Origin: Porphyrobacter sp.
Lineage (GTDB): Bacteria > Pseudomonadota > Alphaproteobacteria > Sphingomonadales > Sphingomonadaceae
Reading direction: 5' to 3'
Length of the DNA: 64,000 nt
Assembly (NCBI GenBank): GCA_027531395.1
Contig: JAPZRO010000003.1
Location: 345,404-409,403 of the forward strand
Part shown: piece after piece, positions 17,713-25,993 of the stretch
Layout: every line of letters starts with the position of its first letter
Position numbering within the stretch: the stretch's first letter is position 1
Made by a program: the position numbers and the translations under genes
The notes under the pieces: model-generated
The model's database searches: none
What the model was told of the DNA's origin: nothing
What the model saw: the letters and a program-made list of their open reading frames with translations, nothing else

Positions 17713-18017
17713 TCGCAAGAGAAATTCGCTCGATTTCGGTTCATCGGGAAAATCCCGCATTCCGCCGCATCTGACAGCCCCCGTTCAGCATCCCTGCAAC
17801 CCTTTGCATTGTACCTACGCAATAATGCAGAGAAGCACGTTGCAACACGCAGAAATCCGAAGGTTTTGGCGGGAACGATCACAAGGCTTTTCCGCTTAGA
17901 TTACCGAGTGTGGCACGAAAACCGAGGGCTTCCAAAGGGTTCGGATACCAATTTCGTTCAGGTTGACAGGCGTTTGGTTTGAAGTGATGCACTTCGCACA
18001 GCATTGAGGGAATTCGG
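17713..18017. promoter_or_regulatory. Divergent intergenic region, AT-richer, between glycosyltransferase and inositol synthase genes
   Basis: About 305 bp without a gene and clearly richer in A/T than its surroundings. It must contain the promoters of both divergent genes. A dyad GCATTG (17806-17811), 8-nt spacer, CAATaATGC (17820-17828) could be an operator. A Shine-Dalgarno-like GAGGGA precedes the synthase ATG at 18018. I could not assign confident -35/-10 elements. Confidence 0.5.
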
Positions 18018-19118
18018 ATGAGCCGCGCTCGGGTCGCTATCGTAGGCGTTGGTAATTGCGCCAGTTCCTTGGTGCAAGGCGCTGCCTACTACCGACGCAC
18101 TGGAGAGACGGCGGGCCTGATCCACGCCGCCATCGGCCCCTACCGCGTCAGCGACGTCGAATTCGTGCTCGGGATCGATGTCGATCGACGCAAGGTCGGC
18201 CTGCCGCTCACCGAGGCGATTTTTGCCGCCCCCAACAACACCCAGGTGTTCGAACGCGATCTGCCGCCCACGGGCGCGCAGGTGATCATGGGCCGCATCC
18301 TCGACGGGGTAGCTCCGCACATGACCGAAGCGGGCGAGCGCGGGTTTCAGCCCGCCGATCTGCCCGAGCCGGGCAAGGCCGACATCGTCGCCGCGCTCAA
18401 GCGCGAACGGGTCGACGTGCTGGTCAACTTCCTGCCCGTCGGATCGCAGGCGGCGAGCGAGTTCTACATGGAATGCGCGCTCGAGGCCGGAGTCGGGGTG
18501 GTCAACGCGATCCCCGTATTCATCGCCAGCGATCCCGCATGGGAAGCGCGCTTCCGCCAGCGCGGGCTGCCGATCGTGGGCGACGACATCAAGGCGCAGG
18601 TCGGGGCGACGATCATCCACCGGATGCTCTCCAGCCTGTTCTCCGCCCGCGGCGTCACGGTGGAGCGGACCTATCAGCTCAACACCGGCGGCAATACCGA
18701 CTTCATGAACATGCTCGATCGTGACCGGCTGACGCACAAGAAGCTGTCCAAGACGGAAGCCGTGCAGGCCGCCCTCGCCGCAAGGCTGGAGGACGAGAAT
18801 ATCCGCATCGGCCCGTCCGAATACGTGCCGTGGCAGAAGGACAACAAGATCGCCTTCGTGCGGCTCGAAGGCACACAGTGGGGCGGGGTTCCGATGAACC
18901 TCGAACTGCGCCTCTCGGTCGAGGACAGCCCCAATGCCGCCGCCTGCGTGATGGACGCGATCCGCTTCTGCAAACTCGCCCGTGATCGGGGCGAGGGCGG
19001 CGCGCTGACCGCCGAAAGCGCCTATTTCTGCAAGCACCCGTCCCAGCAGATGGCAGAGGATTGCGCGCTCGCGCTGCTCGATGCGCGCGCCTTGCCCCAG
19101 CTGGATGCCGCCGAATGA
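18018..19118 (+). CDS. Inositol-3-phosphate synthase
   Basis: Converts glucose 6-phosphate to 1D-myo-inositol 3-phosphate with catalytic NAD. The 366-residue length matches the short prokaryotic type rather than the ~510-residue eukaryotic type. The NAD-binding N-terminus is VAIVGVGNCASSLVQG. Further family segments are GDDIKAQVGATIIHRML (near residue 194), YQLNTGGNTDFMNM (near 222) and EDSPNAAACVMDAIRFCK near the C-terminus. It is followed after 69 bp by a sugar-phosphate-type nucleotidyltransferase, which supports a CDP-inositol route. This enzyme is uncommon in alphaproteobacteria, so its presence defines the locus. Confidence 0.95.
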   Translation: MSRARVAIVGVGNCASSLVQGAAYYRRTGETAGLIHAAIGPYRVSDVEFVLGIDVDRRKVGLPLTEAIFAAPNNTQVFERDLPPTGAQVIMGRILDGVAPHMTEAGERGFQPADLPEPGKADIVAALKRERVDVLVNFLPVGSQAASEFYMECALEAGVGVVNAIPVFIASDPAWEARFRQRGLPIVGDDIKAQVGATIIHRMLSSLFSARGVTVERTYQLNTGGNTDFMNMLDRDRLTHKKLSKTEAVQAALAARLEDENIRIGPSEYVPWQKDNKIAFVRLEGTQWGGVPMNLELRLSVEDSPNAAACVMDAIRFCKLARDRGEGGALTAESAYFCKHPSQQMAEDCALALLDARALPQLDAAE

Positions 19119-19187
19119 CCCGCCTTTGTGCCCTCAGAGCCTGATACCGCCGCCCTCTCCCCCCAACCTCTCCAAGCCGAGCCACTG

Positions 19188-19946
19188 ATGAACGCACTGA
19201 TCCTTGCTGCCGGCTATGGCAGCCGCATCGCTGCTCTTGCCGCGCCCAAGCCGCTGGTGCCGGTCGCGGGCGTGTGCCTGCTCGAATGGTCGGTGCGGCA
19301 GGCCGCCAGCGCCGGAATTACCCACGCAGTGGTCGTTACCGGCCACCGGGCGAGCGAGATCGAGGCGCGCCTGCCGGGCATCGCCTATCGCACCGGGGTG
19401 AGCCTCGAAGCGTGCCGGATTACCGACTGGTCGCGCCCCAACGGCCACTCGGTGCTGGCGGGCGCAGGCCGGATCGAAGGCAATTACCTGCTGATGATGG
19501 CCGATCACCTGTTCGCCGCCGGGCTGCTCCGGACGCTGGTGCAGGACATGGGCCGCACCCGTGGCGCATCGCTGGCGATCGATCGCGACGTTGCCGGGCC
19601 GACGATCGATCCTGACGACGCGACCTGGGTGCGCCGCCGCGCCAATGGCCGGATCGCGCTGATCGGCAAGCACCTGACCCGCTACGATGCGGTTGATTGC
19701 GGGGCCTTCATCGCCACGCCCGAACTCGCCGAAGCGATTGCCGAGGCGGTGAGCGAAGGCGCGGCGGGGAGCCTGTCGGAAGGGATGCAGCGCCTGGCCG
19801 AGCGCGGCGCGGCCGATACCGTCGATGTCACCGGCCAGTGGTGGATCGATGTCGATGATCCGCGCATGCACGCCATGGCCGAAGCCGACGCGCCGTTCCA
19901 TCTCGAGGGCGCGATGCGCCGGATGCCCCGGACGGTCGCGGCCTGA
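19188..19946 (+). CDS. Nucleotidyltransferase, probable inositol-phosphate cytidylyltransferase
   Basis: GT-A-fold NTP transferase of 252 residues starting at ATG 19188 (MNALILAAGYGSRIAALAAP). The glycine-rich nucleotide loop LILAAGYGSRI and the following PKPLVPVAG lysine segment are intact. The motif WSRPNGHSVLAGAGRI corresponds to the N-G-x-SV segment seen in choline- and inositol-phosphate cytidylyltransferases, and LLMMADHLF to the metal-binding aspartate. CGAFIATPELA and QWWIDVDDPRM complete the fold. Co-location with inositol-3-phosphate synthase makes inositol phosphate the best substrate guess. The stop is 1 bp from the stop of the convergent export gene. Confidence 0.82.
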   Translation: MNALILAAGYGSRIAALAAPKPLVPVAGVCLLEWSVRQAASAGITHAVVVTGHRASEIEARLPGIAYRTGVSLEACRITDWSRPNGHSVLAGAGRIEGNYLLMMADHLFAAGLLRTLVQDMGRTRGASLAIDRDVAGPTIDPDDATWVRRRANGRIALIGKHLTRYDAVDCGAFIATPELAEAIAEAVSEGAAGSLSEGMQRLAERGAADTVDVTGQWWIDVDDPRMHAMAEADAPFHLEGAMRRMPRTVAA

Positions 19947-19947
19947 G

Positions 19948-21153
19948 CTACTGGCTGTTGAGCGCGTTGCCGGTCGCCACGATCGAGAAGGCGGTGCTCG
20001 AAATCGTCTGCAGGAAGCGCTCCAGCTCCACCCCCGGCGCGGTCGAGATGTAGAGCACATCGCCGTCGCGCATCCGGAAGTCCTGCATCGCGAACAGGCT
20101 GGCCGCATCGGTCATGCGCAGGGTGTAGACCACCGGCACGCGCCCGTCGGCCGTCGCCTGAACGTCCGGCCCCGCCAATGCTGGCAGCGCCGCGCGGTCT
20201 TCCAGCCGGAACACGAACACGCCCTTCACGTCGGCGCGGCGATCATTGAGCCCGCCCGCGCGGCCCAGCGCCTCGGCCAGCGTGATGCCGTTGCCTTCGA
20301 ACGGCACCTCGGCATTGCGTTGCACCGCACCGAGCGCGACAAAGCTGAAAGGCTGGTGCTGCACCGTCACCACATCGCCGGGGCGCAGGCGGACGTTCTG
20401 GAGCGGATCGTTGATCACTTTCTCCAGCGGCATCACCGCGCGCTGCGTCCCGCGGGCGAGCTGCACCGTCGATTGCTCGATCGGCTGCTTGGTGCCGCCG
20501 GCCACCGCGAGCGCATCGAGCAGCCGCTCGCCGCGCGCGGAAAGGCCGATCTGGCGGCTAGCCCCGACTTCGCCGAGGATCGTCGCGGTGCGGGTTTCAT
20601 TCGCCACGAGCCGCACCACCGCCTGCGGATCATTGGCGCGGCGCCGCAGCCGCCCGACGATCAGCGATTCGACCTGTTCGGGCCGCATCCCCAGCACCTT
20701 GATCCGCCCGACAAAGGGGATCGCGATCATCCCGCTCTCGTCGACCTGCTGGCGCGGGATCGGGGTGTTGGCGGCAACATCGGCATTCCCGCCAAGCTGC
20801 TGATCGCCCGGCACCGCGCCAAACAGCACCGCCGGCGGGGCTTCCCAGATGGCGATGTCGATCTGGTCGCCCGGGGCAATCACCGTGGCCGATACTCCGC
20901 TGTCGCCGAACAGTTCGGCAAAGCTCGCCGCCTTTTCGAAGCTGGCGAGGCCCGCCACGACATCGGTGCTGAGCGGCAGGACCTTGATCGCGCCCTCGGC
21001 ATAGGTCTGCCCGTCCTCCTGCGCGCTGCGGATCGCGCCGGTCGACGGACCGGCCCCGCCAAGGCTGGTGCAGGCCCCGGCAAGACCAAGGCACAGCGCT
21101 GCCGCCGCCGGTTTGGCGATGAGGTGCAGGCGAAGCGAGGACACGGCGGGCAT
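19948..21153 (-). CDS. Polysaccharide export outer-membrane lipoprotein (Wza/KpsD-like)
   Basis: Outer-membrane channel component for capsular or exopolysaccharide export. The start at 21153 gives a lipoprotein signal peptide with lipobox LAGAC; an in-frame ATG at 21195 would overlap the upstream gene. The 401-residue mature region has a Poly_export domain around PGDQIDIAIWEAP (near residue 115) and a repeated SLBB-type soluble-ligand-binding beta-grasp module. RLRPGDVVTVQHQP and RMRDGDVLYISTAP are its conserved repeats. It is the last gene of the minus-strand export operon. With KpsE/KpsM/KpsT homologues upstream it completes an envelope-spanning exporter. Confidence 0.92.
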   Translation of the reverse strand: MPAVSSLRLHLIAKPAAAALCLGLAGACTSLGGAGPSTGAIRSAQEDGQTYAEGAIKVLPLSTDVVAGLASFEKAASFAELFGDSGVSATVIAPGDQIDIAIWEAPPAVLFGAVPGDQQLGGNADVAANTPIPRQQVDESGMIAIPFVGRIKVLGMRPEQVESLIVGRLRRRANDPQAVVRLVANETRTATILGEVGASRQIGLSARGERLLDALAVAGGTKQPIEQSTVQLARGTQRAVMPLEKVINDPLQNVRLRPGDVVTVQHQPFSFVALGAVQRNAEVPFEGNGITLAEALGRAGGLNDRRADVKGVFVFRLEDRAALPALAGPDVQATADGRVPVVYTLRMTDAASLFAMQDFRMRDGDVLYISTAPGVELERFLQTISSTAFSIVATGNALNSQ

Positions 21154-21178
21154 GGCAATCTTCCTGAGGGGCGAGGCG

Positions 21179-22489
21179 TTACAGGAACCGGTCATAGACG
21201 GCCTTCAAACGTTCGCGATAGATTTCGGGGCTGTAGCGCGCGGCTTGCTGGTACCCCAGCGCGATGTAGTGTTCGCGCAGGGCCGCGTCGGCGTCCAGCG
21301 TGCGGATCGCCTGGGTGATCGCCTGCGTGTCATAGGGATCGACCATCAGCGCCGCATCGCCCGCCACCTCGGGCAGCGAGGAGGTGTTGGAGCAGATCAC
21401 CGGCGTGCCGAGCAGCATCGCCTCCAGCACCGGCAGGCCGAAGCCTTCGTAGAGCGAGGGGAACATCGCCACCTTCGCCCCGCGGATCAGGCTGACCAGC
21501 AGCGGGAAGGGCGCATAGGGCATCTGGATGATCCGCTTGCGCGCCCCGCGGCGGCGCTCGAGGCTGCCATAGACCGTCCCGGTCTCGCCCAGCAGCTTCA
21601 ATTCCTGCTCGGACTTCCACGCCTGCGCGCCAACGATCACCAGCGGGGTTTCGACCTGCGAGGACAGGTAGGCCTCGATCAGCCGGCCGATGTTCTTCTT
21701 GGGCTCCAGCGAGCCCCAGAACAGGAAATAGCCCTTGTAGTCGAAGCCCGTCAGCCCCTCGACCTCGCGCGCGACCTGATCCTCGGGCTTGAAGCGGTAT
21801 TTGTCGGGAATGCTCACCGACTGGTAGGTGTTGGTGATCCGCTCCTCCGGAATGCCGACGAGGTCGATCAGGTCCCGCTTCGAGCTTTCCGAGACCGTGA
21901 CGATGTGATCGGCCGACTTGCCGAGCTTCTTCATCAGCCGGAAGTAATGCCGCTTCTGGTCCAGAGTGGTGTAGGGCAGCCGCAGCGGCACGAGATCGTG
22001 CAGGGTGTAGATGTTGGGCCGCCCGCCGACCTTGATCGGCAAGGGGTAGGTCCAGTGCGCGAGATCGGGCTTTTCCGGCAGGCGGATCGACAGCGGCATC
22101 TTCCACAGCCGGTAGACCGCCTGCGCGCGTGCGAAGGCTTCGGGCGCGTTGTAGAGACGGTCGAACTTCGGCAGCCGCGATTGGAAGGTGCGGGTGACGA
22201 CCTTGCCCGTCACCGGGATCTGGCGGGCCCGCACCGCCAGCGGCCCCTGCACCGCCTGATAGGCACGATCGAGGATTTCGAGCCACTTGATCCGTTCATC
22301 GACCGCGGAATCGAAGAAATAGATCTCGCGCAGCAGATCATTGCGGGTGGCGCTGGCATTGTTGCCGTAGAGCACGTCCACCTCGTGCCCGAGACCCGCG
22401 ATCTCGTAGCTGAGGTTGCGCGCATAGGTCGCCACCCCGGTGCCTTTCTCAAGCCCGAGATTGTAGCCGTCGATCAGGACTCTCGCCAT
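21179..22489 (-). CDS. GT4-family glycosyltransferase (export operon)
   Basis: GT-B retaining glycosyltransferase of 436 residues, cytoplasmic. The N-terminus [20 protein letters not shown] is a Rossmann strand with a glycine loop. An internal [14 protein letters not shown] precedes the hinge. The C-domain has [20 protein letters not shown] and the E-x7-E motif [17 protein letters not shown]. It lies 12 bp downstream of the methyltransferase gene and 25 bp upstream of the wza-like gene. It probably adds one residue of the exported polysaccharide; donor unknown. Confidence 0.9.
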   Translation of the reverse strand: MARVLIDGYNLGLEKGTGVATYARNLSYEIAGLGHEVDVLYGNNASATRNDLLREIYFFDSAVDERIKWLEILDRAYQAVQGPLAVRARQIPVTGKVVTRTFQSRLPKFDRLYNAPEAFARAQAVYRLWKMPLSIRLPEKPDLAHWTYPLPIKVGGRPNIYTLHDLVPLRLPYTTLDQKRHYFRLMKKLGKSADHIVTVSESSKRDLIDLVGIPEERITNTYQSVSIPDKYRFKPEDQVAREVEGLTGFDYKGYFLFWGSLEPKKNIGRLIEAYLSSQVETPLVIVGAQAWKSEQELKLLGETGTVYGSLERRRGARKRIIQMPYAPFPLLVSLIRGAKVAMFPSLYEGFGLPVLEAMLLGTPVICSNTSSLPEVAGDAALMVDPYDTQAITQAIRTLDADAALREHYIALGYQQAARYSPEIYRERLKAVYDRFL

Positions 22490-22501
22490 GCCGCGCGCGC
22501 C

Positions 22502-23389
22502 TTACAGCTTGCGCACGATCAGGCCGAACGACGTCACCGCCCAGCGCTGGATCTGCAGCTTGAGGTGATCGTCGACGCTGTAGGGCGGCGTGTCGATGTG
22601 CAGATCGAGCGGCTGCTGGCCGAGGTTGAAATTGAACTCCATCTCCGCGCCCATCAGCTTCAGCCGCCGCTGGAGCAGCAGGAAATCGCGCTTGCGGAAC
22701 AGCACGGTGCTGGCGTTGTCGAGCGTGTCTGCGTCCGAGGAGCAGTTGAATTCGGTGGTGTGCACCGCAATCCCGCCGGGCTTCAAACACTTGACCGAAT
22801 TGATCACGAATTCGAGCCCGTGCATGATCGAGCCCAAGTGCTCGAAGGCGCAGGCCGACCACACGAAATCGTACTGGCCTTCCAGATCCGCGTCGATCGC
22901 GTTCATGTCCATGAAGCGGAAGTCGACCAGCTTGTCGAAGGTCTCGGGATCGCAGATCGCGCGATCATTGAGCGAGGCCTTGTTGTGGGCATGCTGGGCG
23001 GTCTTGACCCAGCCGGCCTGCTTGGCCTCTTCCGGTTCGAGATCGGTCGCCAGCACCGAAACGCCGTTCTTGGCGAATACCGCAGCGAGCGGCTCCAGCC
23101 CGACCCCGAAGCCGAGCGCACGCTTGCCCGGCACCAGCATTCCGTGGGTCTTGAGCGCCTGGAGAATGTAGCAGAACTCCCACTGCTTGCGGTGCATGCG
23201 CGGCAGCTCGCGGATCTGGCCGCACCAGTAGGAATAGTGCGGCTCCTCCATCTGCGCTTGGGTGCAGGCCTGCGACACCGGCGCCCACAGGGTGGGCTCG
23301 GGCGTGTCGTCCTCGGGCTGCGCCGGCACCGGCAGCGGAGCGGACACCGGGGAGCGGTAGCGAAGCTTCCACAGAAGGGATTTGAGCAT
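22502..23389 (-). CDS. Class I SAM-dependent methyltransferase (export operon)
   Basis: Soluble protein of 295 residues from ATG 23389; a longer in-frame start at 23452 would lie inside the ATPase gene. Motif I of the SAM fold is ALGFGVGLEPLAAVF near residue 108, with the acidic residue of motif II in VLATDLEPEEA. YDFVWSACAFEHLGSI is motif IV and the post-motif strand is GGIAVHTTEFN. The N-terminal part contains the segment YSYWCGQIRELPRMHRKQW. Placement between the ABC ATPase and a glycosyltransferase suggests sugar methylation or chain-end capping of the polysaccharide, which is inference. Confidence 0.85.
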   Translation of the reverse strand: MLKSLLWKLRYRSPVSAPLPVPAQPEDDTPEPTLWAPVSQACTQAQMEEPHYSYWCGQIRELPRMHRKQWEFCYILQALKTHGMLVPGKRALGFGVGLEPLAAVFAKNGVSVLATDLEPEEAKQAGWVKTAQHAHNKASLNDRAICDPETFDKLVDFRFMDMNAIDADLEGQYDFVWSACAFEHLGSIMHGLEFVINSVKCLKPGGIAVHTTEFNCSSDADTLDNASTVLFRKRDFLLLQRRLKLMGAEMEFNFNLGQQPLDLHIDTPPYSVDDHLKLQIQRWAVTSFGLIVRKL

Positions 23390-23403
23390 GGATTCGGCCC
23401 TGT

Positions 23404-24102
23404 CTAAGCGGTTGCGACCGGAACATGGGGCCAGCCCGGAGGCGGCTTCCACCCGATCAGTTCCTTGAAGTCGGCATAGGCGACCTCGAAATCGTCGTAT
23501 TGCACCAGCCGCCCGTCATGCAGCACGCCCCAGCGGTTGCAGTGATCGCGGACATAGGCGGCATCGTGCGAGATGATGATCATCGCCCGGTCGGCGCGCT
23601 TTTCGAACAGCTCGAAGTTGCAGCGGTCGTGGAAGCGCGCGTCGCCCACCGCGCTGATCTCGTCGATCAGGAAGCAGTCGAATTCGATGATCATCGAGAT
23701 CGCGAAGGCCAGCCTTGCGCGCATCCCCGAGGAATAGGTGATCACCGGCTCGCGCAGGTAAGGGCCAAGCTCGGCGAACTCCTCGACGAAGGCGAGATTA
23801 CGCTCGAAATCCTGTTCGTAGATCCGGCTGATGAAGCGGACATTGTCGGCCCCGGTCAGCTGGTGCTGGAACGCGCCGGAGAAGGCCAGCGGCCAAGAGA
23901 TCGAGATGTCGCTCTCGATCGTGCCCGCGGTCGGCCGCTCGGCCCCGCTGATAAGGCGCACCAGCGTCGACTTGCCCGCGCCATTGCGGCCGAGAATGCC
24001 CAGCCGCTCGCCCATCGCGAGATCGAAGCTGATATCCTCGAACACCAGATTCTCGCCGAAGCGGGTCTGGTAGACCTTCTTGAGATCGCGCACCCGGATC
24101 AT
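23404..24102 (-). CDS. Polysaccharide ABC transporter ATP-binding protein (KpsT-like)
   Basis: ATPase of the capsular polysaccharide ABC-2 exporter, 232 residues. Walker A is GRNGAGKSTLVRLI near residue 39, the signature is YSSGMRARLAFA, Walker B is CFLIDEISAVGD, and the H-loop lies in MIIISHD. The sequence lacks the long C-terminal carbohydrate-binding domain of Wzt-type ATPases, so it resembles KpsT/CtrD. It overlaps the permease gene by 4 bp and precedes the methyltransferase gene by 14 bp. Confidence 0.94.
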   Translation of the reverse strand: MIRVRDLKKVYQTRFGENLVFEDISFDLAMGERLGILGRNGAGKSTLVRLISGAERPTAGTIESDISISWPLAFSGAFQHQLTGADNVRFISRIYEQDFERNLAFVEEFAELGPYLREPVITYSSGMRARLAFAISMIIEFDCFLIDEISAVGDARFHDRCNFELFEKRADRAMIIISHDAAYVRDHCNRWGVLHDGRLVQYDDFEVAYADFKELIGWKPPPGWPHVPVATA

Positions 24103-24902
24103 CCCGGCACCACCCGGCGCGAGACGTAGCGCAGCGCGATCAGCGCCACGAGCGTGAGGACGAGGTTGAACGGGATCAGATAGGCCAGATCATAGGTCGC
24201 CCGCGCACGATCCCCGAAGAAGCCTTCGCGCAGGAACTCGATGCCGTGCACGGTCGGGATGTAGAGCACGAGCTCCTGCGCGAACGGCGGCAGCGCGGCG
24301 ACGATGAAGGCCGCGCCCGAGAGCGGGAACAACAGGTAGGACGCCGGGTGCCACAGCTTGTCGACCAGCTCGCTGCGGTGCGACAGCGCCCCCAGCCCGA
24401 TCGCCAGCGCGCTGCCGAACCATGCCAGCATCAGCCAGCCGCCGGCAACCTTCAGGAAATCCTCGGGCGGCTCCATCCATTCGACCGCGATGAACAGGAT
24501 CGAGAGCGCCGCGAAGGAAATCGTCGCCCCGCCGAATTCGAGCAACAGGCGTGCGATGTAGATGTCGAACACCTTGATGTTGCGGTGATACATCAGCGCC
24601 AGATTGTTCTGGAGCGCGCCGATGCAGCGCCCGGGCATGTTGCGCCACAGCAGCACGCTGGAATAGCCGGTGAGCGCGAAGGCGGAGATCGGCAGGTCGC
24701 TGCCATGCACCGATTTGGTCGCGGTCCACAGGATCGTCACCCCGATGGTGAAGATCATCGGTTCGACGAACAGCCACAGGAAGCCGATATTGTGCCGCCC
24801 GTAGCGCGTCAGCATCTCGCGCCGCAACAGCGCGTCGATCACCCGCCACTGGATGCGCAGGGCATGGCCGAACGAGGGCCGGGGGGCGGGAGCGGTCGCC
24901 AT
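24099..24902 (-). CDS. Polysaccharide ABC transporter permease (KpsM-like)
   Basis: ABC-2 type membrane subunit of 267 residues, start ATG 24902. Six hydrophobic segments are visible after the amphipathic N-terminal LLRREMLTRYGRHNIGFLWL, which is typical of KpsM/BexB. The last helix ends with the basic tail RYVSRRVVPG. Start and stop overlap the neighbours (TGATG with the KpsE-like gene, 4 bp with the ATPase gene), so the three are translationally coupled. The assigned role is movement of a finished polysaccharide, probably lipid-anchored, across the inner membrane. Confidence 0.93.
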   Translation of the reverse strand: MATAPAPRPSFGHALRIQWRVIDALLRREMLTRYGRHNIGFLWLFVEPMIFTIGVTILWTATKSVHGSDLPISAFALTGYSSVLLWRNMPGRCIGALQNNLALMYHRNIKVFDIYIARLLLEFGGATISFAALSILFIAVEWMEPPEDFLKVAGGWLMLAWFGSALAIGLGALSHRSELVDKLWHPASYLLFPLSGAAFIVAALPPFAQELVLYIPTVHGIEFLREGFFGDRARATYDLAYLIPFNLVLTLVALIALRYVSRRVVPG

Positions 24903-25993
24903 CAGTCGCGGTGCTCGCGCACGCCGATCGCCAGCATCGACAAGACGCCCCACGCCAGCAGGCCGAGCACGAGTGCGGCAAAGATCGAGCGAAGGCGGCG
25001 CGGTTCCTCGGGATAGTCAGGCAAGCTCGGGGCGGCGATCTTTTCGAGATAGGCCTGCTTGCGCCGCGCCTCGGCACGGGCCTCCTGGAGCGAGGCGCGG
25101 GTGGCGGCGAGCTGCTTTTCAGCGAATTCGACGTCGACCTGCAGTTCCTGATAGCGGGTCAGCGCCGAGGACAGCGATGAACGCCCGCCCGTCAGATTGC
25201 CGCGTGCCTCCTCGATCTCGCGCTGGAGATCACGCACCTGCGTGCGCAGGAAGGGGATCTGCGAGGCTTCGGGGGTGTAGGTCTGGAGCTGGCGCAGCCG
25301 GGTCTGGGCGGCGATCAGCTCGTCCTGCAGCTTGGAGATCATCTGCAAGCCGACTTCGGATTCCTGCACCGGATCAACGATGCCGCTGGTGTTGCGATAT
25401 TTCGCCAGCTCGACCGCCGCCGCGCGCGCCTTCTGCGCCGCTTCCTCGACCTCGCCCTCGGCAATCGCGATCATGTCGGCCTGCGAACGCTGCGACAGGC
25501 TGTTGACCAGCGCCTCGGACTGTTCGACCAGCCGGGCGTTGATATTCTGCGCCTGCTTGGGGGTGTAGGCGCGCACGCGGATGGTCAGCACCTGGGTCGT
25601 GGCGCCCTCCTCGACATCCAGCTTCTTCTGGAAGTAGCGGTAGAATTCCTCGTCGCTGTCACCCATCAGGCCGAAACGGTCGACCCAGAATAGCTCCGGA
25701 TCGGAGTAAGCTTTCTTGAGCGCGCCGTCGGCATTGGCCTCGGAGATCGCGGCGCGCGATTGCAGATAGGCGACGACGGTGTTGTTGCCCTCGCTCGGCG
25801 CGCCGAACCCCGTCTGGTCAAGCGCGAGATCGAGCGGCGATTGCGGCCCCTGCGTCGGGTTGCGCACGACGATGCGCGATTCCGAGATGTACACGTCCTC
25901 GGCCAGCAACCCGTAATAAAGGATCGCCAGCAGCGTCGGCACGATCACGATCAACAGCGCCGGGCTGACAAGGGATTTGAGACGGTCAATCAC
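24902..25993 (-). CDS. Capsule polysaccharide export inner-membrane protein (KpsE/CtrB-like)
   Basis: Polysaccharide co-polymerase/export family protein of 363 residues. One membrane helix lies near residues 11-30 (ALLIVIVPTLLAILYYGLLA) and another near 337-358. Between them is a periplasmic domain containing a long coiled coil (about 170-310). The segment VRAYTPKQAQNINARLVEQS is a family hallmark. KpsE/CtrB/BexC proteins bridge the ABC exporter and the outer-membrane channel. It overlaps the upstream glycosyltransferase gene by 4 bp and the permease gene by 1 bp. Confidence 0.92.
   Translation of the reverse strand: MIDRLKSLVSPALLIVIVPTLLAILYYGLLAEDVYISESRIVVRNPTQGPQSPLDLALDQTGFGAPSEGNNTVVAYLQSRAAISEANADGALKKAYSDPELFWVDRFGLMGDSDEEFYRYFQKKLDVEEGATTQVLTIRVRAYTPKQAQNINARLVEQSEALVNSLSQRSQADMIAIAEGEVEEAAQKARAAAVELAKYRNTSGIVDPVQESEVGLQMISKLQDELIAAQTRLRQLQTYTPEASQIPFLRTQVRDLQREIEEARGNLTGGRSSLSSALTRYQELQVDVEFAEKQLAATRASLQEARAEARRKQAYLEKIAAPSLPDYPEEPRRLRSIFAALVLGLLAWGVLSMLAIGVREHRD

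Noticed and set aside
17911..17926. TGGCAC resembling a sigma-54 -24 element upstream of the inositol synthase gene
   Set aside because: The expected GC-containing -12 element (TTGCA/T) is not present at the required spacing.
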